Below, in pieces: positions 35,806 through 47,258 of a stretch of DNA of 64,000 nt; the stretch's first letter is position 1; the number at the start of each line of letters is the position of its first letter. The position numbers were made by a program, and so were the translations under genes. The stretch is from Calliopum simillimum (lineage: Eukaryota; Arthropoda; Insecta; Diptera; Lauxaniidae), in assembly GCA_951812925.1 (NCBI GenBank), contig OX638370.1:115706897-115770896 (forward strand). The letters are read 5' to 3'. Below the pieces are notes generated by a model that was given only the letters and a program-made list of their open reading frames with translations, was not told where the DNA came from and searched no databases.

Positions 35806-35924
35806 CTAAAATTTTTGTTTTTTTTTATGTTTTTGAGTGGAATCTCTTTTAATCCTTTTCATCTACTGATAGTTAGCAAAAAGTTCAAAATGTATCTGAA
35901 AAGTTTTTGAGATAATCCAATTAA

Positions 35925-36155
35925 ATTTCACTTAGGCACTTATAACAGTAAAGTCAAGCTCTGAGCATAAACAAACTCTGACAAGATGGCGTGGCACCTC
36001 CCATATACGATAACCCAACCAAATTTCAATCAATCACTTAGAACAGTAAGTGCGAAATCTGTGTGAATTCGGAAAATAGATCGAGGCAACTCCCGTACAA
36101 GCAAAATTTTCAAAACACTGCAGTGTATGGTATTTAATATATGACAAGGCCAAAG
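35925..36155. repeat. Dispersed repeat, short inverted copy
   Basis: Reverse complement of the segment at about 4040-4170 and parts further right. Shared phrases are GAAAATTTTGCTT, TCGCACTTACTGTTCTAAGT (4-kb copy TTGCACTTACTATTCTTAGT) and GTGAAATTTGGTTG. The GGGAGGTGCC of this copy also matches the 4-kb copy near 4259. Confidence 0.6.
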
Positions 36156-38235
36156 GTAGCACCCTAACTTCTTTATTTAACTTTTTAGCTTAAATCCTTA
36201 AATTTTCCCACCAAGCGCACTTATATTGTTTCCTAGAAACAACTTACCAACCGAGTTCCCATACCTTAGCTGAACAACGTTTGCAAATTTGATAATTTCT
36301 CGTTTATGATTATATTCATTATTAAATAAATTGCGAAGCCCACGCCTTTTTTGAGATGCTCACTCTTAATATTCACTTAAAATTTAGCGCCACAGCAGCA
36401 ATAAATTAATAAAAACTCATTTTTAGTGTTGCCCCTCTTTTTGCTGTGCAATATAAAATGAAAGAAAGAAAGAGTAATGAAAACAGTGTTGCATTTATGA
36501 GGCAAAATCTTTTTTACGCACGAAAAATAATGATAACGTATAAAAAAGACATTAAAGTTTTTAAAAGCTGAAACATGGTTACCAAACTCAAGACTCATGC
36601 TTTAACGGTTTTATCGCATAATTTTTATAACAAAATGTGGAGAAATTTTCAAGTATGCAACAACCCCACCTACTGCCTACACTCAATGTGCTTGACATAA
36701 CTACATGATTGCTACGAACAACAGAAACATTTCACTTAAGCACTACGCCAGTGTGTAGCACGCTTATATCGATGTATGCTGGGGCTTGTCACCTCATAAC
36801 TTTGACATTTATCTTCTTTTACACTCCACCGCTTATGCTCCTTTTGTTAGTGAATCTTTTATAGTATCCACATGAAAAAGAAAAAACCACCCTCTAACTT
36901 TCCTAATAGTCGCATATACAACAAAGTAATAAAATTTACGGTTGAGTGGGAGAGATGGAGCCCATCGTGGAGCAGCGCACACAAAAAGAAAGAGCAACAG
37001 TAAAAACAAGACGTATCCTGGCTGACCTTCCGCTGACATTTTCTTCGCCTGCTACTGTTACGCTTTTACAATGCTGTGTGAAAGATAACTGTAACTATGA
37101 GCGTATAGAATTTCCAACATGACATCTCTCAATGCTTGACTTCCTTGGAACTTGAAAACCAAAAAGAAAACGAAAATTGTGCGCAAAAGAGTCACCAAGG
37201 AAAACTATAAAAAAGCAAAAAATTAAATGTCCTGTACCCTAAACATACTGTTTTAGTACTAGCAACAGTACCATCACCACTTTCAGTGCCAGTGTTGCCA
37301 TTAAAAATATATGAAGCAGGCGAAAAAGTAAAAAAAGAAAAACTGCAACAGCGCTGCGAAAAAAGCTAAAAGGAAAGCACGTTGACGGCTAAATATGTTG
37401 GTTTTCTTTATGCACAAAGCGTAGCATGGAGCAAAAATGGTATTGAGTTGTAGGGAAAGAATTTTCCCTTTTGTGTTTTTTTTTTTCGCCATTTTTACAT
37501 CTTTTGATTTTACTTCGTTTTTCTTTTCTAACTTTTATGTTTACTGCAATTTCTACTTTTTGTTTTTTTCTTTTACTTTCTTTTTCCCCCTTACAATGTT
37601 GCCATCTCGTCAGCGACCGGCAGTTCACTAGATGCTGTAATGGTTTTATTTCCTTTTAGTTAGTTTTTTTCTTTTTGTGTTTTGTTACTTTGACTTCAAA
37701 AAGTAGTGTAGGTTACATGTATGTATATGTGTGTGTAAATGATGCCTCGAAGGGGACTGATCTTGGAAGAAAAACTAGGCAACGCCAGGCGAAGAGCTTC
37801 CCCATGAATTACAAATAAATGTGATTTTTCGGTGCTTTTTTTTCTCTCTTTTGTTGAAATATGTAGTTAAAGTTGTCGAACGTATAAGCACCAAAAGAAG
37901 ATAGCGTAGACAAAGAAAAAGTATTACAGAAAAAATGCTTTCGCTATGAGGATTTTAGGGAAGCGCACATTAGTTCTGGTGGAAACTGCTGTCAAAAATA
38001 TGATAAAGATTTTCCCGCTTTGCTTGTGAAAAGTTTTTACTTTGCCCTTTTTTCTTTACAAGTATTTTTAGACGTACTCACTGCGGTATAAGTTTCAATT
38101 ACTTAGTTCACGACATGCCACATTATATTCAGTCCATACATATATAATAAGAATCAAGTAGTTTGTTTGATACTCCTTGAAGTATATAAAACGATTTTGG
38201 TAACAACCTGCATTTTGTAGTCAAATTTGAATTTT
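36156..38235. other. Gene-free stretch
   Basis: Short ORFs (36377-36598, 36833-37039, 37301-37659) show no recognisable domain. No repeats of note. Confidence 0.5.
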
Positions 38236-38239
38236 ATTT

Positions 38240-39850
38240 CTATTTTTCTGACATATGTATTTTTGTTATCCTAAATTTTCTCTATCGATATTTTCTCGCA
38301 TTTCTCAAATTTGTATCTTATTCCCAGAACAAAGGAAAAAATTATGTTAGCATTTTACAGATATTTTCCTTATGTTATGCCTATGATATATTTTTGTTAA
38401 CATAAATTTCCTTTTTCATGACATATTTTCTCGCATGCTACTTTTTTTGTTCTCAAATGATATATTTTTCTCAAATTTGTGCCTTATTATCTATCATTAT
38501 ATATTTTCTCGCATCCGTATTTCTTTTTTCATGATATATCTCTCAAATTTGTATCTTGTTCCCAAAAAAAAATAACCCATCTATTAAATTGATTTCAAGT
38601 TCGCATGTTATATTTTTCTTGTTCCCAATATATATTTTAAATCATGATATATTTTTCTGATACAATATATTTTTCTAATCATAAATATACATTTCATTTT
38701 ATCATATATTCCTCACAAATTTGTATTTTATTCCCATAAAAAACCATCTAGCAAATTTAGGTCTCTATTCACGTGATATTTTATTTCTCAAATTTGTATC
38801 TTATTCCCAAAAAAAAGAAACATCAGCACATTGATTTCTTGTTCACATGTTATATTTTTCTCGAAATATATTTTTCCTCAACATTTATTATATCTCATGA
38901 TATATTTTTCTCACCATAAAATTTCTCTTTTATGATATATTTTCTCGCATGAGATATTTTTTCCATGCTGTATTTTTCTCTCATGATATATTTTTCTCAA
39001 AGTTGTATCTTATCCCAAATAAAATGAAACATCAGCACACTGATTTCTTGTTCACTTGATATTTTTTTCTCGGAATATATTTTTCCTCAACATTTATTTT
39101 GTCTCATGATATATTTTTCTCACCATAAAATTTCTCTTTCATGATATATATTGTCGCATGCAATATTTTTTTCATGCCATATTTTTCTCTTATGATATAT
39201 TTTTCTCAAATTTGTATCTTATTCATTTTGTAATGCAAATTACTTAAAGTCATCATTTAAGCAGATGATGCATCAATAAAACAAAACATCTAGCAAATTA
39301 ATTTCTTGTCAAAAGTTTTCCCTTTGACGATAATTTTCTCGCATGCGCTATATTTTTTTACGCTATTTTTTTCTCTTACGACTTCTTTTTCTCAAATTTT
39401 ATCCCAACAAAAACATAATTACATCTAGTAAATCAATTTCTTGTTCACATGCTATATTTTTCTCATTTTTTTATGACATATTTTTTTTTTTTTTTTTTTC
39501 ATCATATATTTTCTCTTTCATGATATATTTTTTCGCGTGCTGTAGTTTTTCTCATGCTATGTTTTCTCTTATGATATATTTTTCTCTCACAATTTATTTC
39601 TTCTGCAGTGTATTTAATCACATGTTTTTTTTTTCCATGATATGTATAATCTCTCACGTTTTTCTACCATGATTCAGGTGTATATTTTCTTATGATGCTT
39701 TTTAGTTCACTATAAATTTTCTCTTACTTTATTTTCTCCTGTTTTATGGATTTTTGTGCTGTATTTTTTTCTCTCATGTGTATTTTTTTTGCATGCTATA
39801 TTTTCCTCCACTGGAACTTTTTTCCTTCCTAGCATATTTTGAACCAGAGG
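38240..39850 (+). repeat. Satellite B, block 2 with longer sub-units
   Basis: Variants of CATGATATATTTTTCTC and TTTGTATCTTATTCCCAAAA alternate. A longer phrase (ACATCAGCACA, TTGATTTCTTGTTCAC, ATGTTATATTTTTCTC) recurs near 38820, 39026 and in altered form near 38575 and 39288, so a higher-order unit of about 205-240 bp is present. The ORF 39343-39672 is this repeat. Confidence 0.75.
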
Positions 39851-41920
39851 TTTTCTTGAAAGGCCTTAGCACATTTCTCCATAAATTTCAGACTGCATTT
39901 CGTAGGCAACCTTGCTTAAATCTTTAAGAGATTTTTTTAAAAATTAGTTTAATCTTTGTAGCCTTAGGTGGTCCAGTGTTCGCGCATAATTTTCCCATGG
40001 ACACAAACATTATGTATTCGGTTTTTTAATAAATAGCCGTGCATAATTAATTGAAAATATGGCTGCATTATAAGTTATTAATTAATATAAATTTCATATG
40101 TTCATAAATATTAATGAGAAAATTGCTACCAAAATTAAAATAACAAAGCAATGAATACTTAAATTTAAGTGATTAATATCATAAATAACTTTATTTAAAT
40201 GGATCTGAGGCAATAAAATTATAATTAGAGATTGAAACTCTTACAAAATATTTAAAATCGATTTCAACTTATTCATATTAAAACCATACACTAATGATGA
40301 TATCTCCATATATTAAAATTATTAGAGAAAACATATTTCTTTTCACATATAATTTTCTTGCAAAAGATATAATGCTAATAGTAATTAAGTCAATTTAGTT
40401 GATTAGCCAAGTCAGCAATAATTTAAACAAGTAATTTGCAAATTAAGTGATATAGAAATAACTAACAAATATATATCATAGCTCATAAAAAATATTTCAA
40501 CATATAAAAACTTAAACAAATAAAACTTAAATAGAAAATACCACATATTTTATTTTATCTCTCAAATACCTCGACTGTCAGACAATGATCATTAACAAGA
40601 TTTTAACACTTGTTAAAAATTAACAACAAAAACAAATAAAGCAACTAATTCTTCTACACTTTTAATTTATTTGGCAAGCAACTAAATAAATTTCGAAATA
40701 AATAAATATTTTTCAGCTGAGCAAAAAAAACAATGTGTTGCCATTTGCTCAAACAAAATATTAAGTGATAAAATTAAATATTTAAAAACAACAATTAAAT
40801 AAATAAATGTTAACCACAGAAATAACAAAAAAAAAATATTTCAAAAAAATTTAAAAATAAACTTTAGTAAAATAAATAAGTGGCAAAAAGCAACCAACAA
40901 CACTGACGAATAAATCATGTGCGGAATTTTTCTACAAAATATTCGCATGTGATGTATATTTGCGTTTTACGTCTTTACGTCCCTCACTTTGAAAAATAAA
41001 CGAAGGAAAAAAAGAATTTTTATGGCATTTTTTTGTTGGCTTTTATTATTTTGGCAACACATTTAACAGCAGTGGCAATAAAAATAGCTTAGCAGTTGAA
41101 CGGCAAAATAAAAAACCCCCACCAACATGCTACAAATAACACACAAATATATGTATAAACAAAAATAAATTTAGCAAATTAAAAGCGAAAAAAAATTAAA
41201 TTTAGTAAAAATAAATTTAAACAATTTCAAATATTTTGACAATGGAATACCGAAATTTAAATAAAAGTCTTACCGCACTTGGCACACATGCCAACTTTTG
41301 GGGTCGAAATAATAAAATCTTTTTCAATAATAAAACAAATAAGTCATTTTACGCTTGATTTTCGCTTATTTATTTTAAATCTTTTTCGCATATTCACATA
41401 AATATTACGAGCATTTTTTTGCTTTATTGCTTTTTTCTCCCCATGTATACGGCTGAACGTTTTCATTTTTAATTTCATGAGAAATTTATTTTTTAATTTA
41501 TGTGTGTTAAGCCGCCCATTAAAGATTTATTTACTGCGCCCTGCACCCCATATCCTGCCTGGCACAGTGTTGGCAATACAAATACAAATATAACGCATTG
41601 TTATTGCTGTTTGAATGTCAAAATGCGCATTAAAATAAAATTTATGTTTTAAAAATGCAAGGCAAAATAAAAATGACAAATTTAAATTTCGCAAATAAAA
41701 TGTCATTAAAATTAAATGAGGAAAATTATTCAGAAAGTAAAATTATATTGTTTATTTTGCAAATATTTTAATTGGTGAAAATTTACATTTGAATATTTGA
41801 AATTAAACTTGCAAACAAGATGAAAATAAGATGACAATTCAAAAAAAAAAAATAAAAAAAAATTGTCAGTCAGATCGTCAGTGACTCAAGAACGGAAGTC
41901 TCATAAAGAAAATTACTTTA
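39851..41920. other. Gene-free, extremely AT-rich stretch
   Basis: Long AT-rich DNA with many AATAAA/AAATAA phrases and no ORF reaching 60 codons. No transposon or RNA gene recognised. Confidence 0.5.
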
Positions 41921-41923
41921 ATA

Positions 41924-43290
41924 ATTTTGATGCTTTGCTGGCGAACACGCCTATTTTCTATCATAATATGTTTTTTCTCTCATGACATATTTTTCTCCCA
42001 TTGTTTATTAGTTTTCTCATGATATATTTTTCTTTCACAATATATTTTTCTCTCGCGATATGTTATTATTTAGCTTATTTTCTATCACAATATATTTTTT
42101 CTGCCATGATAAATTTTTCTCTCATGATCTATTTTTCCTCGTGATATATTTTTTCTCTCTTGATGTATCTTTTCTCTCTGATATTTTTTTTATATCGATA
42201 TATTACCATCTCATTACTCATTTTGCTCTCATGATATACATTTTTTTCACTCTTGATGATCTTCGTTTTTCTGTCATGATATATTTTTCTCTCATGATCA
42301 ATTTTTTTTCGTGATATATTTTTTCTTTCATGATATATTTTTTCTCTCATGATATATTTTTTTTCTCATAATATATTTTTTTCTAACGATATGTTTCAAT
42401 CCCATGATTCATTTTTCTCTCATGATATATTTTTTTCTAACGATATATTTCCATCCCATGATTCATTTTTCTCTCATGATATATTTTTCACTCTTGATAA
42501 TCATTCTTCCACAAACTTTTTTCTCACATTATATTTTTTCTAACGATGTCAGCTCATAATCTCCAACTTAAGGGCACGGCTACCTAGGAACGCTTCGTAA
42601 CATCCATTACTAGCCGAACTAACATGAAAAGGCGATCAAATTAAAATCCTGGAGCGTCTGACCCAGAGTGGGCGCGCCAAGCTCAGCATCTATTGGGCGG
42701 CTACCAAATAATAAACTATAAAAAAAGAAACAAAAAATTTTAAATCAAATTGTCATTGACACAGAATGTTTTGATGTTTTGCTGGCGAACACGCTAACCG
42801 ATATAAAACTGGGTTTTACCCCACATGAAAATTTGTTCTTTTTTTTCATGTGTTTTTTCTGTCATGATATATTTTTCTGTCATCAAATATTTTTTTTTTT
42901 TTTTCTAATGATATATTTTCTGATATTTTTTTCTCTTACGATATGGTTTTTTCTCATGATAAATTTTCTCTCATAATATATTTTTCTTTCATGTAATATA
43001 TTTTCCTCTCCTAATGTACTTTTTCTCTCCTAATATATTTTTTCTCTCAAAACATATTTTTCTTTCACGATTTCCATGATTCAATTTATCTTACGGTATA
43101 TTTTTCACTCTTGTTGCATTTCCTCTTACAAATTTTTTTTTTCATGCTATATTTTTCTCTCATGACACATTTTTGCCTCATGATATATTTTTCGCTTTTG
43201 TTGCGTTTTCTTTCATGCATAATTTTTTTTTCATGATATATATTCTCTCCCGATATATTTTTTTGTCTCATGTATTTTTACTCTGCTTAT
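41924..43290 (+). repeat. Satellite B, block 3, within an 844-bp tandem duplication
   Basis: TTTTGATG-(C/T)TTTGCTGGCGAACACGC occurs at 41925-41950 and again at about 42770-42794, each time at the start of a run of TTTTTCTCTCATGATATA repeats (41950-42545 and 42840-43290). The two halves therefore look like a diverged tandem duplication with a period of 844 bp. A more complex 220-bp spacer lies at 42546-42768. The ORFs in this interval are repeat readings. Confidence 0.7.
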
Positions 43291-43300
43291 ATGTTTATGT

Positions 43301-43350
43301 TATTGGCCCTATGCTCCTCCTAGGAGTTAAAGAAGAATACATACATACAT
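43301..43350 (+). mobile_element. Severely 5'-truncated copy of the non-LTR element of position 1-251
   Basis: TATTGGCCCTATGCTCCTCC, TAGGAGTTAAAG and an (ATAC)n tail match positions 199-250 with one or two changes. Only the last six codons, the stop, the short 3' UTR and the tail are present. This is the expected product of an early-aborted target-primed reverse transcription. Confidence 0.8.
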
Positions 43351-45635
43351 ATATGTTTATGTTGCTCTCTAAAAGCGTCGTATTCCACCATTTATTTTAA
43401 ACTTGTAATCATCAGCTTAGATCAGTTATAGAAATCTTGCTTCGGTCCAATCTATATTTGATTTTGGTTCAGTTAAGCGTTTCTTCAGATTTTGTAGGTT
43501 TTGTTGTCGCAGCTAGTATGTATGTCGCATCGGGCGGCTTCCCTGATATGTTATTTTCTTTTTTATTTTTTTGTTGAATGTTTTCAGGGGCATTAAATTA
43601 TGCAAACAAAATAAATTCTAAATGTTTGGAGTGTATTTGCTTCTGTACTTTATACAGTATTTATTATGCTAAACGTCAATCTTCCATTTAAATCAGTATT
43701 CAATACAACATAGCCTATTGAATAATCAGCGAACGCATGCTCAATGCACGATTGCCATAAATCAAACAAAAAGTTATAAAAATAATTTCAGTCAAAATAT
43801 TGGGATTATTTCGACAGTTTTAAAAATTTTTTTTTGTCATAAAATATTTTTTTTTTTTTAAATGAAATTTTTTTATGTTTTCAGCTTTAATGGTCAGAAT
43901 ACAAAAGAAATCTTTGAATTTTCGGACAATTTTTAGTATCAGTTATTTTTTGCTATGCATTCTCTTGTATACTCTAAATGTGCCGCATATATCAAAACAT
44001 ATATTTTGTTGTGTTTTTCCTTACTTTTTTATAACTTTTAATTATAATTTTTTGTAATAAATCATTTTGCATGCAATTAAATGCTCGCTCATCCACTTAA
44101 TTAACGAAAGCGTAGTAATTAATACGTTCGCCTTAGACATTTTAATTTATTTTTTCTACAAACATTTTGTTAATCGTTGGAGTATGTAATTATCTATAAT
44201 TACTATTAAATTATTCATTTATTCGTTAAGTGATTTGTAGCTTTGACACTTAAACGCTTTCCTTATTGATTTGAGTAGTTGTTTATTAAAAAAATTAATA
44301 CTTAATTTGTTCAGCTTTGTTTCAAATAAATTTTTTTTTTTTGCGATTATAATCAGGAAATACGTACTTACGTATCAACAATTTATTCACGAAACTTGAA
44401 ACTTTTTTTTTTGTTATAAATAGCCAATGAGTGTGTATACTTATACTGATTTTTGGAGACTCGTAAAAAATAAATTATCGAATGTTGTAAAAGTCATACG
44501 AGTACTAAGTATGTAGGTCTCTGTCGTAATTCAAACCATGCCTTTGAATTGTATCATAGCAGCCAAAGATTAAAGTGCCTGTAATTTTTAAGGGTACAAA
44601 AACCAATTTCCTTTCTATTATTTTTTGCATTTTTTTCTTCATTTTCTCCATAATATAATTACATTACAATTATGTTCTGATGAAAATGTACGTATTATAC
44701 ACTGACATGACATTCGTCATATTGCCGCATGATGAGAATTGCTGCTGCTGCTATGGTATGTTATGGAATAGCAACCGACCCTCACTCCTTTTTCACTTCC
44801 TGGCTGACATGCCTTGCTACTTTTATTAAAACAAGCAACTTAATGGAGTCAGTAAAGAGGGCGGAAAACAAAATTAAGGACATTATGTGGCAGGCAGCAC
44901 GTTGCATAAGGGAAGGCGTTGGTATGGGAGACGTACGTATGTACGTAGCCCAACCTTTACTTCCGATGTTACAAGTAACACGAGACGGTCACACTAATTT
45001 CTTGTTTATATTGTTGTCGTTACTACCAGTGTTGCCAACAATTTATGTTATTTAATTTTTTATTTTTTTCTCTCTGTTTTTCTTGTTGTCTTTCAGCTTT
45101 TTACCCATGTTAATTTTAATTCACTTTCAACATGCAATCCAATTTCGTGTTAAGGCCGATTTGAGCGCATGAAGAGCGAAAAATAATACAATAAATTATT
45201 TACCACACGATTACCCTTGCGTTTGTTTGGAACATGAATAAAGAAAATGTTTGTTAAAAAAAAAAAGAAAGAAAAGTCGTAAAAATAAGTGTAAAGTAGC
45301 AAAAAAAAAATTAAATCAAAATATCAAGAGAAAAAATTGTATTAAACAAATTTTTATAAAAGCGATATGAATAAATGCTACAAATTGTTCCACTGCTCTT
45401 GCAACCCTGTGTTCTGAGCGATTTACAAGCTATGATATTGAGTCTTTTTTGTTATAAGTGTCATTTACAATTGCTACACTATACGACAAAGTTTCAAGTT
45501 TATTGCAACACTGCCACGGTAAAAATAACATTCTCACGAAATGTCCTTTGAGCGCATCTATTGATGAAGAAAATTAAGCAATTAAGCGATTTGGTTGGTT
45601 AGTTTGTGACTTAGTATGGTGGAACTACTCAGAAC
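43351..45635. other. Gene-free stretch
   Basis: The longest ORF is 44729-45055 (108 codons, plus), which has no domain I recognise. Nothing else of note. Confidence 0.5.
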
Positions 45636-45639
45636 TTAA

Positions 45640-46530
45640 AAAAAATAAAAAAAAACGTGGGGATTCAATTACATTTTGTTAAATAAATTTTCATCTTAAG
45701 AAAAGTAAAATAAAATACGTTGGTGAATTAAATTTAATTTAAAAAATAAATAAAGAGATTTATCCTTTACATTTAGCGCCCAACGTGGAGATTCAATTAA
45801 AATTTGTTAAATAAATTTTCGCATTAAAAAAAACCAATAAAATAAATACTTAAAGGAATTTTAATTCAAAAAAAGAAAGTCTGTTAAACTCATCATTTAC
45901 ATTAAGAGATTCATACTTTATCCCCACGTTGGGCGCTAGTATTAAATGATAAATCTCTTTATTAATTTTTTGAACTAAAATCCCTTTATATTTTTTTTTT
46001 TTTTTTTTTAAGATGAAAATTTATTTAAAAAATTTTAATTGAGTCCCCACGTTGTAAAGGATGTCTCTTTATTTCTTTTTTAGATTAAAATTTATTTATG
46101 TTTTTATTTTTGTGATTTAGATGAAAATTTATTTTAAAAATCTAATTGAATCCCCACGTTGGGCGTCAAATGTAAGTGATAAATCTCTTTATTTCCTTTA
46201 AAATAAAATTCATTTATGTATTTAATTTATTTTACTTTTTTTACGATGAAAATATGTTTAACAATCATTAGTTGAATTTCCACGTTGGGCGCCAATTGTA
46301 ATGGATCGATCTCTTTATATTTTTTTTAATCAACATTTATTTATGTACTTTTTTTATTTTTTTAAGATGATAATTTATGTTACAAATTTTAGTTGAATCC
46401 CCACGTTGGGCGCCAAATGTTAAAGACAAACCTCTACATTACTTTTTTAAATTGAAATTAATGAAAAATGTCTTATTTTATTTTTATTTTTTAAGATGAA
46501 AATATATATAACAAATTTCTAGTTCTTCTA
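45640..46530. repeat. Tandem array of LTR end plus tRNA-Lys primer-binding site, partly inverted
   Basis: Seven copies of a unit of about 105-128 bp carry the motif TGGCGCCCAACGTGGGGA or variants. Two are on the plus strand (about 45654 and 45774-45790). Five are on the minus strand (45922-45937, 46045-46054 shortened, 46152-46168, 46279-46294, 46399-46415). Most keep AATAAAGAGATTTATC, TTACA and a TT spacer before the motif and GGATTCAATTA after it. That is an LTR 3' end, primer-binding site and leader. Because the motif includes the complement of CCA, it cannot come from a tRNA gene. Orientation flips near 45890. No gag/pol sequence lies between the copies. Confidence 0.8.
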
Positions 46531-47230
46531 TAGATTCACTCTCTCTCTTCGCTTCGAATAATTTTTTCGCAGAGTGTAACAGAAATCGCACAAGATTCTT
46601 TTCTATTTTGCCTGCATCCCTCTGAGGGTGCTAACTACATCATTTGCTGTATTTTCTTTATCAACAAGGCAAATCGTTAAATTAAATGAAATAAAATGCG
46701 AGAAACATTTTATTGAGGGTACACATTTTTTTGTCGTTTTCTTATTTTTCCCCCTTCCCTTCACCCTGCATATTTCTTGTAGTAAATTTTCCTTAATGCC
46801 AACTTTTGCTTGAGCTCCCATATTAATTCATAAAAATTCTGTTTCGCACTTTTTTGCTCTTCAACTACTTTGTTATACAATAAAGCAGAGAATTTGGTTC
46901 TGTTGATTTCAGCGAATTTGAAATTTATTTTATTTTCATTTACAATTTTTTTTTTTTTTTTTTTCTATTTTTCATTTCATTTTCCATTTTCCATTTTATT
47001 TTATGCTGCTGTGCATTATGAAAATTGTTTTGCATAAAGTTTTACTGCGCAGTGACTTGCAAAGTTGTTCAAATAGAGAGTTTGGTGGGTGTAGGTTTAG
47101 TTGTGGTCGGGGAGGAGCACAAGGGAGTTGATGCGACAACTAGACAATTCGCACTGTGGAGGTTTATTAAAGATAATTTTTAGTTTTATGATTCAATTAA
47201 ACTTTGGCTTTCAATTTATTTATTGTAATG
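46531..47230. other. Gene-free stretch
   Basis: Overlapping short ORFs at 46603-46821 on both strands without recognisable domain; T-rich runs near 46948. Confidence 0.5.
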
Positions 47231-47258
47231 TCTTTTTTTCTTTTTCTTTCAGGTAAAT
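47231..47258 (+). promoter_or_regulatory. Candidate recursive splice site (ratchet point)
   Basis: A long pyrimidine tract (TCTTTTTTTCTTTTTCTTTC, 47231-47250) leads to AG at 47251-47252, followed at once by GTAAAT. A strong 3' splice site fused to a 5' splice site with no exon between is the hallmark of recursive splicing in long fly introns. Same strand and same GTAAAT as the site at 12968. Use in vivo is inferred. Confidence 0.55.

Noticed and set aside
44729..45055. 108-codon plus-strand ORF as a small gene
   Set aside because: No recognisable domain, no splice or promoter context; length is within chance for a 64-kb window.
45640..46530. tRNA-Lys genes or pseudogenes
   Set aside because: The motif includes the complement of CCA, which insect tRNA genes do not encode, and only the tRNA 3' 17-18 nt are present. 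A primer-binding site explains it better.
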